64,000 bases of DNA from Fen-1273 sp963748405 (GCA_963748405.1 CAVVIT010000006.1:744001-808000); one strand, 5' to 3'. Counted from the first letter of the stretch, positions 1 to 9,503 are shown. Program-made: numbers and translations. The notes: generated by a model from the sequence alone, not told the origin.

Positions 1-377
1 GGTTTCTTCCTCATGTCGGGTTTTGTGCCGACGAGGATCAGGCAGCCTGCGCTCGACGGCCGGTCCGCATACGCGGCGAGCACTTCGCAGTCGTGGGCCG
101 AAAGCCTGTCCGCGTCGCGCACGACGACGACGCGGCGCTCGCCCACCATCGGAAACGACGACACGCGGGCGACGATCCCGCGGCCGTCCGACTCCGCGCC
201 GGAAACGACCTCGAGATTGAACGTCCGTTCCGCTTCCGGGAGCGCCGCCGCGAGTATCGCGTCGAGCCCTTCCTCCACGAGGAGGTCCTCCTCCCCGTAG
301 AGGAGGTAGACCGGGGCGACCTCCCCCCGTCCGAGCGACGAAGAGAGGCCGGCGTATGTCAATCCCTCCTTCGCCAC
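1..377 (-). CDS. holA: DNA polymerase III delta subunit, N-terminal part (cut by window edge)
   Basis: This is the clamp-loader delta subunit, which opens the sliding clamp during replication. Only the first ~125 residues are inside the window; the gene runs off the left edge. The visible part has the family opening (PVYLLYGEEDLLVEE), then a Walker-like core segment ending in VVVVRDADRLS. I take the GTG at 377, which gives MAKEGLTYAG. A TTG at 362 follows a GGAGG only 2 nt away, which is too close to act as its ribosome site. The gene begins 6 nt after the PPIase stop codon, in the same frame, so the two are probably co-transcribed. The family call is secure enough from the N-terminus; the exact start is uncertain. 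Confidence 0.8.
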   Translation of the reverse strand, partial: MAKEGLTYAGLSSSLGRGEVAPVYLLYGEEDLLVEEGLDAILAAALPEAERTFNLEVVSGAESDGRGIVARVSSFPMVGERRVVVVRDADRLSAHDCEVLAAYADRPSSAGCLILVGTKPDMRKK

Positions 378-383
378 GTCAGG

Positions 384-1019
384 TCAGTGCTTTTTCGGTG
401 CGGCGCCGGCCTGGCGGATACGGACCGACTTCATCACCACGGGGGTGACCGGGGTCGATCCCCGGAGCGGGACCTTCCCGATGGCGTCGACGACCTCGAT
501 CCCCTTGACGACCTTGCCGAATATCGTGTAGTTCATCGGGAGCGTGGTGTTGTCGTCCAGCATGATGAAGAACTGGCTGGTGTTCGTGTTCGGCCCGCGG
601 TTTGCCATCGCCAGGACCCCTTTCTTGTATCCCGCCTTGTACGACGCCGTGGCGGGATTCAGCTCGTCGGCGAACTCCTTCTTCCAGATGCTCTCCCCCC
701 CGGTGCCGGTCCCCGTCGGATCCCCTCCCTGGATGACGAACCCCGGCACGACCCGGTGAAAGATGATGCCGTCGAAGTACTTCTTCCCTGCGAGGCCGGT
801 GAAATTCTCCACGGTCTTCGGGGCATCCGCGCTGTAGAGCTCCGCTTCAATCGTTCCCATCGATGTTTCTATGACGGCGACAGCTTTTCCCTGTGTCATC
901 GGCTTCTTCTTTCCTGTTTGTGAGTACGCGGGGCCTGCCGCCCAGGCGAGCGTGAGCGCACCGAGTGCGATCAGCGTGAGGGAAACCGCCCCCCGCCGGC
1001 GTGGTGTTCGGTCGTGCAT
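384..1019 (-). CDS. Secreted cyclophilin-type peptidylprolyl isomerase
   Basis: A 211-residue cyclophilin that catalyses cis-trans isomerisation of proline peptide bonds, probably in the periplasm. An N-terminal signal peptide (basic residues, then a hydrophobic stretch ending in AYSQ) precedes the domain. Family motifs are present in order: FHRVVPGFVIQGGDPTGTGTGG, then MANRGPNTNTSQFFI with the catalytic-site residues of the fold, then FGKVVKGIEVVDAI. The ATG at 1019 has an AGGAG about 8 nt upstream. It lies 22 nt after the beta-barrel gene and just before holA, inside the long minus-strand run. PpiA/PpiB-type enzymes cannot be told apart here, so no symbol is given. Confidence 0.93.
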   Translation of the reverse strand: MHDRTPRRRGAVSLTLIALGALTLAWAAGPAYSQTGKKKPMTQGKAVAVIETSMGTIEAELYSADAPKTVENFTGLAGKKYFDGIIFHRVVPGFVIQGGDPTGTGTGGESIWKKEFADELNPATASYKAGYKKGVLAMANRGPNTNTSQFFIMLDDNTTLPMNYTIFGKVVKGIEVVDAIGKVPLRGSTPVTPVVMKSVRIRQAGAAPKKH

Positions 1020-1041
1020 GTGTGGTTCTCCTTCGTTGATG

Positions 1042-1707
1042 TTAGAAAAGGTAGGCCGCCCCGAGCCGCACGCCGGCCCCGTACGCGTGGAGCGCGGCGT
1101 TCGATCCGCCGGAAGCGACCCCGGGGCTCTGACCCGAGGGGTCGAGCAGCGTCCCGATGGATTCCCACCGGAGGTTCGCTCCCAGGTAGGCGAACAGATG
1201 GTCCCCGAACGCGGTATTGGCCTCGATCTCCATGACGAAGCCCGGGCCCGATCCCGAGAATGTATCGTTGATCGAGAAGTACTTCTCCGACAAGTATCCG
1301 AAGTGCCATCCACCGCCCGCCCCCGCCCTGACGTTGTACACCCCCCTGTCGAGAAGCATGTACTGGAGTATCAGCGACGGCATGTGACAGGTGACGCCGA
1401 ACGAGGCGGGCGCGTACGCTCCCTGCACGTTGAACGAGGCGATCGCGTACGCGTACTCGAATTTCAGGAGCCAGAGCCGGGCAAGGGGGAACGTGCACGC
1501 TCCGAAAAACTCCACCTCCGACTTGAACCGGGGGACGACCTGCGCCGGTGCGACCGTCGCGTTGATAATCGTCGTCACGTCCCCGAGAGAGACGTACTCC
1601 ACCCCCATCCCCGCCGAGAGCGACCCCCTCGGCGCGGGATCACCCTGCGCCGCCGCGCCTGCCCGGCCCAGGAGGGCGATCAGGCCCAGCATCAGCATTC
1701 CCCTCAT
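1042..1707 (-). CDS. Small outer-membrane beta-barrel protein, function unknown
   Basis: A 221-residue protein with a signal peptide (hydrophobic stretch ending in AAAQG) followed by alternating, aromatic- and glycine-rich strands and a C-terminal phenylalanine (RLGAAYLF). That ending is typical of outer-membrane barrels inserted by the BAM machinery. Eight to ten strands would fit the length. No enzymatic motif is visible and I do not recognise the family. Its ATG overlaps the stop codon of the flippase-like gene by 4 nt (ATGA), so the two are translationally coupled. Confidence 0.7.
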   Translation of the reverse strand: MRGMLMLGLIALLGRAGAAAQGDPAPRGSLSAGMGVEYVSLGDVTTIINATVAPAQVVPRFKSEVEFFGACTFPLARLWLLKFEYAYAIASFNVQGAYAPASFGVTCHMPSLILQYMLLDRGVYNVRAGAGGGWHFGYLSEKYFSINDTFSGSGPGFVMEIEANTAFGDHLFAYLGANLRWESIGTLLDPSGQSPGVASGGSNAALHAYGAGVRLGAAYLF

Positions 1708-2762
1708 GACTCCTCCTCCCCGGCGACCGCGTGCGTGACCGCCGGCCGGCCGGCAACCCGGTCGTGAATGAAGTAATACAGTCCCACAAGCGTGACGCCG
1801 ACGAACCCCACGGCGTGCGTGACGGTGGCAAAGCCGAGCGCGACGGAAGGATCCACGGCGTAGAGCTGGATCAGCGTCTGCGATGTGAACGCGTGATAGC
1901 TGCCGGTGCTCCCGGGGGTCGGGATCGCCACGCCGATGCTCGAGATCGTCAGGAGAACGACGGCCGCCCGGGGACCCAGCGTTCCCAGTCCGAATGCGAA
2001 GAGGGAGACATACGTCATCAGGAAGTAGAGGAACCAGACCATGGCGCCGGACAGGATGATGACGGTGAGGCCCACGGGGTTCTTGAGGAAGAGGAAGCCG
2101 TCGAGAAACGCGTGCACCTGTCCGTCGAACCGCCCGCGGAACGACCGGGGAACGAGCCAGCCCAGGGGGCGGAGAAGGAACCGGTCGGTCCAGTCCCGGC
2201 GGAGCATCATGGCGACGAGAAACACGAGTCCCCCCGCCGTCACGGCGGCGATCAGGCGCCCGCCGCTCTGCAGCCAGGGAAACGATTCAAGGAGGGGGCC
2301 GTCGTAGACAAACGGAAGGAGAGCGACGAGGAGCAAAAACGAAAACGTGTCGATGATCCGCTCGACGACGATCGTCCCGAACGCGGAGCTGACGGGAAGA
2401 GATTCCGCCCGGCTGATGGCGTAGGGACGCGCGATCTCCCCCGCCCGCGGGAGGATGTTGTTGAACATATAGCCGATCATCACGCCCGCGAAGAGGTTCC
2501 TGAACCCGATCCCCCGCTTCACCGGCGACAGGAGGTAGCCCCACCTCCAGGAACGGACGGCATGGCTCGCCATCAGGCATGCGAACATCGCGAGCATCCA
2601 CCAGTAGTTCGCCCCCCGCATCAGGGCGATCAGCTTGCCGGGGTCCGTCCCCCGGAACGCAATCCAGAGGAACAGCACCGTCAGCACCGCGCTCAGCGAA
2701 TACTGCACGATCCTCCGGCCGCGGGAGACCGCGCGCCCGTGGAGCAGGGACTCCTGGAGCAA
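1704..2762 (-). CDS. UPF0104 / lysylphosphatidylglycerol synthase TM-domain family protein (flippase-like)
   Basis: A polytopic inner-membrane protein of about 352 residues with seven or eight hydrophobic segments. It matches the membrane domain shared with MprF (lysyl-phosphatidylglycerol synthase) without the catalytic domain. Recognisable parts are the NNILPRAGEIARPYAISR stretch and the PTPGSTGSYHAF region. Family members are thought to move lipids or glycolipids across the membrane; the substrate here is unknown. No ATG fits the start. I use TTG at 2762, which sits 4 nt after GGAGG and 8 nt after the lolA stop codon. It lies between lolA and a barrel gene, so an envelope-lipid role is plausible. 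Confidence 0.75.
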   Translation of the reverse strand: MLQESLLHGRAVSRGRRIVQYSLSAVLTVLFLWIAFRGTDPGKLIALMRGANYWWMLAMFACLMASHAVRSWRWGYLLSPVKRGIGFRNLFAGVMIGYMFNNILPRAGEIARPYAISRAESLPVSSAFGTIVVERIIDTFSFLLLVALLPFVYDGPLLESFPWLQSGGRLIAAVTAGGLVFLVAMMLRRDWTDRFLLRPLGWLVPRSFRGRFDGQVHAFLDGFLFLKNPVGLTVIILSGAMVWFLYFLMTYVSLFAFGLGTLGPRAAVVLLTISSIGVAIPTPGSTGSYHAFTSQTLIQLYAVDPSVALGFATVTHAVGFVGVTLVGLYYFIHDRVAGRPAVTHAVAGEEES

Positions 2763-2770
2763 CAGCCCTC

Positions 2771-3409
2771 CTATCGCATGTCGACGACCTCTGCCCCCTC
2801 CGGGATCTGCATGACGAACCGGGAGTCGCTCAGGCCGGGATTCAGTTTGATGTCGCTGACGGTGTACGTGGTGATCTTGCCGTTGACGTCGGTGAGCTCC
2901 GCCATGCGGACGAGCCAGTCGGACGGATCGATCCAGAGGCGGAGCCCGGCCAGGAGTGATCCCTCCCCGCGCGGGGTCAGGTGCAGAACGACGCACTCGA
3001 TGGTCCCCGCCTTTTCCCTCCCCTTCACGACGGCGGCGTACTCGTCGGCCGCCCCCCCTCCGAGGATGCGCTCGGGGGAAAACGAGCGGTCCGTCAGCTT
3101 GAACCGGTCGATCAGCACCTGCCTGTTCGCCGCGGAATACGACCAGACGGTTTCCCCGTCGGTCACGACGGTCTGGTCCTCGGTCTCGATCCTGTACTTA
3201 TGGTCCTTCTTCAGGAGGAGCGTCCCTTTCGAGCGCTGCTCCAGCGTCGTTCCGGGAAACCGGGTGTGCTGGGTGAAGCGGAGCTCCGCGTCCCGGATCG
3301 TATCGTATTTTTTCCTGACGTTTCCCAGGATCTCCTGGGGGTCGTCGGCGGCACGCGCCTGCCGCGCCGGGAAGAGGGCGAGGACGGCAAGGGCGAGCGC
3401 CCGGATCAT
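2771..3409 (-). CDS. lolA: Outer-membrane lipoprotein carrier protein LolA
   Basis: Periplasmic chaperone that carries lipoproteins from the LolCDE exporter to the outer membrane. The 212-residue product has a signal peptide ending near ARAAD, then the LolA pattern: a helical start (ILGNVRKKYDTIRDAELRFTQ), repeated beta strands (GTLLLKKDHKYRIETED, TDGETVWSY) and a C-terminal NPGLSDSRFVMQIPEGAEVVD. The length matches the family. The start ATG is 19 nt downstream of the ftsK stop. An ftsK-lolA pair is common in Gram-negative bacteria and supports the call. Confidence 0.88.
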   Translation of the reverse strand: MIRALALAVLALFPARQARAADDPQEILGNVRKKYDTIRDAELRFTQHTRFPGTTLEQRSKGTLLLKKDHKYRIETEDQTVVTDGETVWSYSAANRQVLIDRFKLTDRSFSPERILGGGAADEYAAVVKGREKAGTIECVVLHLTPRGEGSLLAGLRLWIDPSDWLVRMAELTDVNGKITTYTVSDIKLNPGLSDSRFVMQIPEGAEVVDMR

Positions 3410-3428
3410 GCGTGCGTGCACTTCGGAC

Positions 3429-5849
3429 TCACGAATTGTTGAGGATGACGTCGAGTTCGGCTTCGGTCTCCACGAGGACGTCGCGCGCCTTGCTTCCGTC
3501 AAACGGACCGACGATGCCGGCGGCTTCCAGCTCGTCGACGAGCCGCGCCGCGCGGGAGTACCCCACCTTCAGGCGCCGCTGGAGAAGGGAGACGGATCCC
3601 TGCTGGTGCCTGACGATCAGCCGGGCGGCCTCCTCGAACAGTTCGTCGCGTTCGCCGTCCCCGCCCGGTTCGCCGTTCCTTTTCTTCTCGACGATCGAGG
3701 GAAGCATGAACGGGCGCGGGAACCCCGGCTGGGCGCTGATGTGGTCCACGACGGCGTCCACCTCGTCCGCGGAAATATAGGCGTTCTGGAGCCTGACCGG
3801 CTTGGGACTGCCGCTGGCGAGGTAGAGCATGTCCCCGTTCCCCAGGAGCTGTTCCGCGCCGTTCATGTCGAGGATCGTCCGCGAATCCGTTTTCGACGCC
3901 ACCTGGTACGCGATGCGCGCGGGGAAGTTCGCCTTGATGACGCCGGTGATGACGTCGACCGAGGGCCGCTGCGTGGCGACGATGAGGTGGATGCCGACGG
4001 CCCGGGCGAGCTGGGCGAGCCGGGCGATCGGCTCCTCCACTTCCCGTGCCGCCGTGATCATCAGGTCCGCGAGCTCGTCGATGACCACGATGAGGAACGG
4101 CATCTTCGTGTGCGCCATCGCCTCCGTGCTCTTCAGGCGCCCCGAGGCGAGCCGTTCGTTGTAGTCGACGATGTTGCGCACGCCGGCCGCGGCGAGGCGG
4201 TCGTACCGTTTCTCCATCTCGATTTCCACCCCCCGGAGCACGATGACCGCGTTCCCCGGCGTCGTGATGATCTGCTCGTTGATGTCGGGCGAGACCGCCA
4301 GGAAGTGGTGTTTGAGACGGGCATACTGGGCAAGCTCGATCTTTTTCGGATCGATGATGACGAGCTTCAGGTCCGACGGGTGAAGCCTGTAGAGGAGGCT
4401 CGCGAGGATGGTGTTGATCCCCACGCTCTTTCCCGATCCGGTGGACCCCGCGATGAGCAGGTGGGGCATCTTCCCCAGGTCGTCGGTGAAGACCTCGCCC
4501 GAGATCGTCTTCCCCATCGCCAGGGGGAGCAGGGCGCTCGCTTCGCGGAACGGGCCCGAGTTGATGACGCTCCGTATGGTGACGAGCGAGCGGTGCGAAT
4601 TCGGAATCTCGACGCCCACCGCCGACTTCCCCGGGATGGGGGCCATGATCCGGATCCCCTTCGCCGCGAGCTTGAGCGCCATGTCGTTTTCGAGGCTCAC
4701 GATCCGGCTGATCTTCACGCCGCTCGCCGGCACGAGCTCGTAGAGCGTCACGACGGGCCCGGGAGTGACGCTCACGCTTTCCAGCTCGACGTCGAACTCT
4801 GCCAGCGTCGCCCTGAGCAGGTCGGCGTTTGCCGTCAGCTCTTCGTCGTCGACGTCCTCTTTCCCCGGCTTCGGGGCGTCCAGGAGGTCGACCGAGGGGA
4901 AGACGTAGTCGATCTCTTCCCCGGCCTCGGGGACGTCGTCTTCGTTCCGGATCGGTCCCTCACCCGGCTCTTCGGCGTTCGTGCGCGGCGCGCGGCTCAC
5001 CGAGATCTTCAGGTCCCCCGCGCTCACGGCTTCCGGGCGCCGGACGACGGGCGGGGCAAAGGGCTCACGCGGGACTTCCTGGGGAGGAGGTTTCGTTATC
5101 GTGACATCGCCGGCACGCGGGGGGACAGGGCCACCCGCAGCGCGCGGCGCCTCCGCTTCCGCCGCCTCGCGCCGCTCCTCCCGTTTCCGCTCCAGCCACT
5201 CCGCGAAACGGAGGAACGCCGCGCGCGCGCGCTCGACGGTCTCGTGCACGTCAAGATCGGCCGCAAGCACCGCGGTCAGCAGCATCCCCGCCACGAGCAC
5301 GATCGATCCGCCCGCCCTGCCGATGAGCTGCGCCATCATCGTCGCCACGGACAGGCCGATGATACCGCTCCATTCCCCGGCGGGCCCGCCGGGCCCCGCG
5401 ATCAGCGTGATCATCCCGAAGGAAACGGAGACGAGAAGGGCGATGATGATGGCGTAGTTCGTGACCACCAGGGAGGTCCGCGCATTCCCGCGGCGGAGCA
5501 TCGTCCACCCCCAGAGCACCATGAGGGCCGGCAGCGCGATGACCGCGTACCCGACCGTCGAATTGATGAGAAAATCGGAGAGGAGCGCGCCGACAAGACC
5601 GAGCCCGTTGCGGACGGTGTCGGCCATCGCGCGGACGTTCTGGTCCCCGGTGACTACCCCGGAGAGGTCGCCTGCGTGGAGATTGATGTGGGAGCGGTCC
5701 CCCCCGTCGTACGTCACAAGGGAGATCGCCACGAGGAGGGCGGCGACGATGAGGAGGATGGCTGCCACCGCGCTCCGGCGGGAATCGCTTCTTCCGGCTC
5801 CCCGACCCGACGCGTTTTCGTTACCCCTGGCCACGGGCGGTCTCCTCAC
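3429..5849 (-). CDS. ftsK: DNA translocase FtsK/SpoIIIE
   Basis: Septal DNA pump that clears chromosome termini and activates dimer resolution. The 806-residue product has four hydrophobic segments in the first ~200 residues, a short charged/proline-rich linker (~210-320), then the RecA-like motor. Walker A (GSTGSGKSV) is near residue 470. Walker B is LIVVIDELADLM, followed by ATQRPSVDVITGVIKANFPARI. The C-terminal winged-helix gamma domain (VSLLQRRLKVGYSRAARLVDELE) is present, so the gene is complete. The linker is short compared with E. coli FtsK, as in many SpoIIIE-like forms. Its GTG start overlaps the ComB-like gene by 4 nt (GTGA). Confidence 0.96.
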   Translation of the reverse strand: MRRPPVARGNENASGRGAGRSDSRRSAVAAILLIVAALLVAISLVTYDGGDRSHINLHAGDLSGVVTGDQNVRAMADTVRNGLGLVGALLSDFLINSTVGYAVIALPALMVLWGWTMLRRGNARTSLVVTNYAIIIALLVSVSFGMITLIAGPGGPAGEWSGIIGLSVATMMAQLIGRAGGSIVLVAGMLLTAVLAADLDVHETVERARAAFLRFAEWLERKREERREAAEAEAPRAAGGPVPPRAGDVTITKPPPQEVPREPFAPPVVRRPEAVSAGDLKISVSRAPRTNAEEPGEGPIRNEDDVPEAGEEIDYVFPSVDLLDAPKPGKEDVDDEELTANADLLRATLAEFDVELESVSVTPGPVVTLYELVPASGVKISRIVSLENDMALKLAAKGIRIMAPIPGKSAVGVEIPNSHRSLVTIRSVINSGPFREASALLPLAMGKTISGEVFTDDLGKMPHLLIAGSTGSGKSVGINTILASLLYRLHPSDLKLVIIDPKKIELAQYARLKHHFLAVSPDINEQIITTPGNAVIVLRGVEIEMEKRYDRLAAAGVRNIVDYNERLASGRLKSTEAMAHTKMPFLIVVIDELADLMITAAREVEEPIARLAQLARAVGIHLIVATQRPSVDVITGVIKANFPARIAYQVASKTDSRTILDMNGAEQLLGNGDMLYLASGSPKPVRLQNAYISADEVDAVVDHISAQPGFPRPFMLPSIVEKKRNGEPGGDGERDELFEEAARLIVRHQQGSVSLLQRRLKVGYSRAARLVDELEAAGIVGPFDGSKARDVLVETEAELDVILNNS

Positions 5850-6613
5850 GATGCTTCGGAATGATCCACGGTCTCTTTCTTTTCCGCCTCGCCCCGGAGT
5901 TTGATCACGTTTCCTTCGAGAAGCGGGAGGACCGGGATCGTGTCGACGGCGGCGCAGATCTTCAGGTCATCGCCGAACCCGATCTCCTGGAGGTGCCGTC
6001 CGTGATCCGACGACCGCATCATCTTCAGTATCCCGCGGCCGAACGTCCTGTGGAGCGTCCGCGCCACGAGCGCCCCGTCCGAGAGGTCCGCCTCCGGCTT
6101 GCCGGGAGCGGTGACGCGGGCGATGAGCATGCCTGCGCAGACGGAGTCCTCCATCGAGAGCACCCCGTCGTTGCCCGCACAGACGATCGTGAAATCGCGC
6201 GGCGCGCCCCGGAGGGCTTCCGCGACGGTGGCAATGTTGACGAACCCGCAGACGAACAGCTCACGCGCGTACCGGGCCCTGACGAGCGCCTGGGAGCCGT
6301 TTGTCGTGCTGAATATGATCGCCTTCCCCCTCACGCGCTCCGCGGTGTACTCTGCCGGTGAATTGCCCAGGTTGAACCCGTCGATCATTTTTCCGTTCCG
6401 CTCCCCCCCCAGGAGGATCACGTCGCCGAAGAGGTTCCCCGAGATCTTGACCGCCGATTCCACCGTCGCCACGGGGATGATCTCCCGCGCGCCGTTGGCC
6501 AGCGCGGTCACGATCGTCGTGCTCGCACGGAGGACGTCGATCACGACGACCGTTTTCTCCCTGAGCGCCAGTTCGTCCGTCTGGTGGGGCGTGAAATGGA
6601 GATCGATGCGCAT
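5846..6613 (-). CDS. comB: ComB-family 2-phosphosulfolactate phosphatase
   Basis: Matches the ComB family, whose founding member removes phosphate from 2-phosphosulfolactate in coenzyme M synthesis. In bacteria without that pathway the substrate is unknown, which is probably the case here. The 255-residue product starts MRIDLHFTP and has VVVIDVLRASTTIVTAL, LLGGERNGKMIDGFNLGNSP, STTNGSQAL and CAGNDGVLSMEDSVCAGM, all family landmarks. I chose ATG 6613 because it matches family N-termini and an AGGA lies 10 nt upstream. ATG 6622, which overlaps the gcvT stop by 4 nt, is the alternative. It is coupled to ftsK downstream. Confidence 0.85.
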   Translation of the reverse strand: MRIDLHFTPHQTDELALREKTVVVIDVLRASTTIVTALANGAREIIPVATVESAVKISGNLFGDVILLGGERNGKMIDGFNLGNSPAEYTAERVRGKAIIFSTTNGSQALVRARYARELFVCGFVNIATVAEALRGAPRDFTIVCAGNDGVLSMEDSVCAGMLIARVTAPGKPEADLSDGALVARTLHRTFGRGILKMMRSSDHGRHLQEIGFGDDLKICAAVDTIPVLPLLEGNVIKLRGEAEKKETVDHSEAS

Positions 6614-6618
6614 CGCGC

Positions 6619-7707
6619 TCATTTCCTGATGAACGGGAGGGGAACCACTTCCGCCGGGACCTCGCGGCCCCGGATGCCGACGGTGAGGGACGTCCCGGCC
6701 TTCGCCTGGCCGCGGGCCACGTACCCCATCCCGATTCCCTTCCCGAGGACGGGAGAGAACGTGCCGGAAGTGACGGTCCCTGCCGCGCTTCCCGCGGCGC
6801 TGATCGGGTACCCCTGGCGCGGGAACGCCCTGTCGGTGAGTGCGAACCCGACGAGCTTCCGGGAGACTCCCTCCTGCCTCGCCTTCAGGATCGGCGCCCG
6901 GCCGACGAACTCCCCCTTGTCGGTCTTCGTGATCCAGCCCAGGTTCGCCTCGATCGGATTGGTCGTCTGATCGATGTCGTGGCCGTACAGGCAGAATCCC
7001 ATTTCGAGCCGGAGCGTGTCGCGGGCTCCCAGCCCCACCGGCCCGATCCCGTGGGGGGCGCCGGCGTCCATCAGCGCGTTCCAGATCCTGGTCCCGGTGG
7101 CGGTGTCGGAGGGGAAATAGAGTTCGAAACCCAGCTCGCCCGTGTACCCCGTGCGCGAGACGATCATGGGCACGCCGGCCACGTCGGCGCGGATCGCGTG
7201 GTAGTACGGCAGGGAGCCGATGTCCGCCCCCGTGAGCTTCCCGAGCGTCAGGAGCGATTTCGGTCCCTGGAGGGCGAGAAGCGAAAGTTCGTCCGTCCGG
7301 TCCGTGAGCTGCATCGCGCCGGTGACATGGTCCTTCATCCACGCGATGTCCTTCGCCGTGTTCGCGGCGTTGATCACGAGCATGTACCTGTCGCCCAGGT
7401 TGTAGACGAGGAGGTCGTCCACGATCCCCCCGTCCTCGTAGCACATGGCGGAGTACTGGACGCGTCCCTCTTCGAGCTTCGAAGCGTCGTTGATCGTGAT
7501 CGACTGGATGAACGCGAGGGCGCCGCTTCCCCGCACCTCGACTTCACCCATGTGGGAGACGTCGAAGAGCCCGACCGCTTCGCGGACCCTCCGGTGTTCC
7601 TCGATGATGCCCGTGTACTGGACGGGCATTTCGTAGCCGCCGAACTCGACGATCTTCGCACCGAGGGCGCGGTGGATGTCATAGAATGCCGTGCGTTTCA
7701 GTTGCAT
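6619..7707 (-). CDS. gcvT: Aminomethyltransferase (glycine cleavage system T protein)
   Basis: Takes the aminomethyl group from lipoyl-GcvH and passes the methylene to tetrahydrofolate, releasing ammonia. The 362-residue product has the expected order: LFDVSHMGEVEVRG near the start, the folate-pocket region (SRTGYTGELGFELYFP), GLGARDTLRLEMGFCLYGHD and the C-terminal barrel domain (GTVTSGTFSPVLGKGIGMGYV). Length and motifs are normal. ATG 7707 has AGGAAG 4 nt upstream. The other glycine-cleavage genes (gcvP, gcvH, lpd) are not in the window, so the T protein is encoded apart from its partners. Confidence 0.95.
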   Translation of the reverse strand: MQLKRTAFYDIHRALGAKIVEFGGYEMPVQYTGIIEEHRRVREAVGLFDVSHMGEVEVRGSGALAFIQSITINDASKLEEGRVQYSAMCYEDGGIVDDLLVYNLGDRYMLVINAANTAKDIAWMKDHVTGAMQLTDRTDELSLLALQGPKSLLTLGKLTGADIGSLPYYHAIRADVAGVPMIVSRTGYTGELGFELYFPSDTATGTRIWNALMDAGAPHGIGPVGLGARDTLRLEMGFCLYGHDIDQTTNPIEANLGWITKTDKGEFVGRAPILKARQEGVSRKLVGFALTDRAFPRQGYPISAAGSAAGTVTSGTFSPVLGKGIGMGYVARGQAKAGTSLTVGIRGREVPAEVVPLPFIRK

Positions 7708-7715
7708 GGATCTTC

Positions 7716-9356
7716 CTAGTTGAACTGTTCGGTGATATCCTTCCCCTGTTTCGTCGAGAAGCACCTGAATTCGCCCACGTGGACCGCGGGGTCGGGCTCC
7801 AGCCGGATCAGGATCATGTATTTCAGCATCAACCGCCGCAGCCGGCTGAGCGTCCCCACCCTGAGCGCGTCGGCCATCTGCGGGTTGACCTTGAGGATGA
7901 TTCTCGACTCCCGGCTTTCGCTCTTGAAGCGGCGGATCCACCGTTCGATCTGGTTGAGGGTCGTCGTCCTCGACTGCACGAGTCCCGTCCCGCCGCAGGC
8001 CGGACACGGCTCGCTGAAGCTGTGCAGGATGGCCTGGCGGATCCGCTGCCGGGTGATCTGCACGAGCCCGAATTCCGTCATGGGGAGCACCGTCACTTTC
8101 GCCCGGTCCTTCCGGAACTCCTTTTTCAGCTCCTCGTAGACCTTCCGCTTGTTCCGCTCGTCGTCCAGGTCGATGAAGTCGCAGACGATGATCCCGCCGA
8201 TGTCGCGGAGCCTCAGCTGGCGGCAGATCTCGCGCGCCGCCTCAAGGTCCGTGCGGAGCGAATTCTGCTCCTGTTCCTTCTTCGCCGCGTAACGCCCGCT
8301 GTTCACGTCGATCACGACCATGGCCTCGGTCGGCTCGATGATGATGTAGCCGCCGCTCTTGAGCCAGACCTTGCGGGCGAGCGTCGTTTCGATTTCCTTC
8401 TCGATGCCGTAGACGTCGAAGATCGGCCGGCGGTCCTTGTGCAGCTCGATCTTGTCGAGCAGCTGGGCCGAGGTATACTTGATGTAGGCGCGGATCTCTT
8501 TGTGGAGCTTCCGCGAATCGATGACCACCCGGGAGACGTCGTTGGAGAACAGGTCACGGATGACGCTCGATGTCGTCGACATGTCCTTGTAGAGAAGGCA
8601 GGGGGCCTTCTCGCTCTTGACGGTCTTCTCGACCTCGCGCCAGGTTTCGATGAGGTCCTTGAGGTCGTTCGTCAGCGACGTCTCGTCTTTCCCTTCCGCG
8701 ACGGTCCGGATGATGACGCCGAACCCTTCCGGGAGGATCGTCTGGACGATCTTTCGCAGCCGGCGCTTCTCTTTGAAGCTCGAGATCTTCTTGGAAATCC
8801 CGATCTTGCCGTCGAAGGGAAGCAGGACCAGGAACCGCCCGGCGAGCGAAACCTCGCTCGTCACGCGGACCCCCTTCTTGCCGACGGGTTCCTTCGTGAT
8901 CTGGACGATGATCTCCTGCCCTTTTTCGAGCTGGATGTCCTTGCGGGGGGGCCGGTGGTTGTTGGTGCGCGAGCGGGCCTCCTGGGGAGGCGCCTGGGAA
9001 GCAGGGGGAGGAACGGCCCGGTGCTGTTCCGCACCGGGCGCGCCGACGGCCGCTTCCGCGGCCGCAGGCTCTTTCGGCTCTTCGCCGTTTTCGTCTTCGT
9101 CCCCGATCATGGCGCTGTATTCCTCGAACCTGTTGCCGATGTCCGAGAAATGCAGGAATCCGTCCTGACCGAGTCCGATATCGATGAATGCAGCCTTGAT
9201 GCCGGGCATCACCTTGGCGATTTTCCCAAGGTAGATGTCCCCGACCATTTTCTCCTTATTGGCAGTCTCGACGAAGAGTTCTGCCAGGCGACCGTCTTCC
9301 GTAATTGCAATACGGGTCTCGTTGGCGCCAGCGTTGATGATGATTTCCTTCTTCAT
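7716..9356 (-). CDS. rng: Ribonuclease G/E family endoribonuclease
   Basis: Single-strand-specific endoribonuclease for rRNA maturation and mRNA decay. The 546-residue protein has an N-terminal S1 domain (about 38-150) interrupted by a low-complexity Pro/Ala/Glu insert (about 75-115). The catalytic domain follows, with metal-binding aspartates in VVIDVNSGRY and CDFIDLDDE. A zinc-link CPACGGTG is present near the end of that domain. There is no long C-terminal scaffold, so it is RNase G-sized rather than full RNase E. The start ATG 9356 has only a weak ribosome site. Upstream lie its own promoter (9590-9618) and a ~226-nt leader with two hairpins, a layout that recalls RNase E autoregulation. 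Confidence 0.95.
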   Translation of the reverse strand: MKKEIIINAGANETRIAITEDGRLAELFVETANKEKMVGDIYLGKIAKVMPGIKAAFIDIGLGQDGFLHFSDIGNRFEEYSAMIGDEDENGEEPKEPAAAEAAVGAPGAEQHRAVPPPASQAPPQEARSRTNNHRPPRKDIQLEKGQEIIVQITKEPVGKKGVRVTSEVSLAGRFLVLLPFDGKIGISKKISSFKEKRRLRKIVQTILPEGFGVIIRTVAEGKDETSLTNDLKDLIETWREVEKTVKSEKAPCLLYKDMSTTSSVIRDLFSNDVSRVVIDSRKLHKEIRAYIKYTSAQLLDKIELHKDRRPIFDVYGIEKEIETTLARKVWLKSGGYIIIEPTEAMVVIDVNSGRYAAKKEQEQNSLRTDLEAAREICRQLRLRDIGGIIVCDFIDLDDERNKRKVYEELKKEFRKDRAKVTVLPMTEFGLVQITRQRIRQAILHSFSEPCPACGGTGLVQSRTTTLNQIERWIRRFKSESRESRIILKVNPQMADALRVGTLSRLRRLMLKYMILIRLEPDPAVHVGEFRCFSTKQGKDITEQFN

Positions 9357-9503
9357 ACCGTCCGGTTTGTCCCAACCTTTCTGTGAAGCGCATTGTCGCC
9401 GCACATGAACGGAACGAAGCGGGCAGGCTCCCGGGCCAGGACGAGAGACAAAAATTGGACATCATTGTACGCCTTCGTCGTTTACCGTTCTGTGAGCGTG
9501 TGC

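Noticed and set aside
1731..5864. A plus-strand open frame of 1,377 codons opposite the flippase, lolA and ftsK genes
   Set aside because: Charged, low-complexity product with no family likeness. The opposite strand holds clear genes with strong motifs. Long antisense frames are common in high-GC DNA.
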